DNA of 64,000 bases from Psychroflexus planctonicus (GTDB taxonomy: Bacteria; Bacteroidota; Bacteroidia; Flavobacteriales; Flavobacteriaceae), in the NCBI RefSeq assembly GCF_014640195.1, contig NZ_BMGM01000003.1, forward strand, positions 62,001-126,000, read 5' to 3'. A program made the position numbers and the translations under genes. The notes below the pieces were generated by a model, which worked only from the letters and a program-made list of their open reading frames with translations, did not search any database and was not told the origin of the DNA. Shown one piece after another: positions 63,614-64,000 of this stretch; the stretch's first letter is position 1; each line of letters begins with the position of its first letter.

Positions 63614-64000
63614 CTAAGTGATGCTTTCGCCGCCATCTACTTTAATAATACTTCCGTTGACCCAGTTGGCTTCGGGTAAACTCATTAAATAGACCATATT
63701 GGCCACATCTTCTGGCTGAGTTAATCTGCCCATCGGATTTAATTTTTGTTTGACTGCTGCTAATTTTTCGCTATTGGGAATTTGTTTAAAAGCTTCAGTT
63801 AAGGTTAATCCAGCTTGAATACAATTGGATGTTATTCCAAATTGAGCAAATTCTACTGCTATATTTCTACTTACTGCTTCTAAAACACCTTTTGCCGAAG
63901 AAACGGCTGCATATCCTGGCCAAGCTTTTTGATTTCCCTCGCTGGTAAAAGCTAAAATACGACACGGATTATTGAGCAATTTGGCTTCAAATAAAGCATC
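63614..64000 (-). CDS. Short-chain dehydrogenase, FabL-like (partial at right edge)
   Basis: The C-terminal 128 residues of an SDR enzyme are visible; the frame continues past the right edge. The active-site motif is WPGYAAVSSAKGVLEAV, with Tyr-x6-Lys spacing as in enoyl-ACP reductases FabI/FabL instead of the Tyr-x3-Lys of most SDRs. Downstream are SNCIQAGLTLTEAFKQIPNSEKL, GRLTQPEDVANMVYLM and VNGSIIKVDGGES, similar to FabL. NADPH-dependent enoyl reduction is therefore likely, but the Rossmann N-terminus cannot be seen here. Confidence 0.75.
   Translation of the reverse strand, partial: DALFEAKLLNNPCRILAFTSEGNQKAWPGYAAVSSAKGVLEAVSRNIAVEFAQFGITSNCIQAGLTLTEAFKQIPNSEKLAAVKQKLNPMGRLTQPEDVANMVYLMSLPEANWVNGSIIKVDGGESIT

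Overview
The window looks like a chromosomal segment of a marine-type member of the Flavobacteriaceae (Bacteroidota). The DNA is AT-rich. Secreted proteins carry Bacteroidota-style lipoprotein signals and at least one type IX secretion (T9SS) C-terminal sorting domain. gldA of the gliding machinery is present. Many genes belong to families seen mainly in this class (DUF6090, DUF6150, DUF6452/DUF6048 and DUF3857 pairs). Several promoters fit the Bacteroidota pattern TTG-N18..22-TAnnTTTG. I saw no rRNA, tRNA, CRISPR array, insertion sequence or prophage.

Layout. 1-3.4 kb: the 5' part of a large secreted protein and an ABC-2 type exporter (permease plus ATPase). 3.5-5.2 kb: an orphan hotdog dehydratase/ketoacyl synthase pair. 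5.3-15.6 kb: regulators (Crp/Fnr, XRE, Lrp, YebC), an RNA pseudouridine synthase, a cupin, an M14 peptidase, a DEAH helicase and membrane proteins. 15.7-17.8 kb: a four-gene ECF sigma/anti-sigma/DUF4252/DUF4252 operon with its own ECF-type promoter. 17.9-23 kb: an S41 protease, then a large propeller-type sensor kinase convergent with a LuxR-type response regulator. 23-28 kb: the block bcp-nth-ECF sigma-uvrA. 28-36 kb: a DUF6150 repeat protein, a TrhA/hemolysin III membrane protein, a broken DUF2807 gene, a CrtA-like monooxygenase, rlmD, holA, a lone HsdR-type nuclease domain and a glycosyltransferase. 36-44.6 kb: a long minus-strand run msrA, rsgA, dtd, two DUF3857 proteins, mazG-like, small membrane protein, aroA, lipoprotein. 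44.7-50.5 kb: a frameshifted lipoprotein and a 5-oxoprolinase operon (DUF2891-Nramp-pxpA-pxpB-pxpC). 50.9-57.3 kb: gldA, an M28 peptidase and a giant S8 protease with a T9SS tail. 57.5-64 kb: trxA, an accessory RhuM gene, kdsA, an exported katG, a DUF2147 protein and the edge of a FabL-like reductase.

Most interesting signals. (a) Two exported-protein genes are interrupted just after the signal peptide: a TGA in the DUF2807 gene (29337) and a one-base frameshift at a six-A tract in a solute-binding-like lipoprotein (44799-44804). (b) The window carries several kinds of palindromic intergenic repeat: a 138-bp nested inverted-repeat element between the S8 protease and trxA, a 92-bp element upstream of gldA, and REP-like hairpins near 11.3 and 36 kb. 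(c) Endonuclease III has no cysteine at all and so cannot carry the usual 4Fe-4S cluster. (d) One of two adjacent DUF3857 transglutaminase-like proteins has lost its catalytic residues. (e) The RhuM gene contains a perfect 12-bp stem hairpin inside its coding sequence. (f) A short secreted protein is made almost entirely of a 13-residue YES-(R/Q)-A repeat. No single complete novel defence or mobile system is evident.
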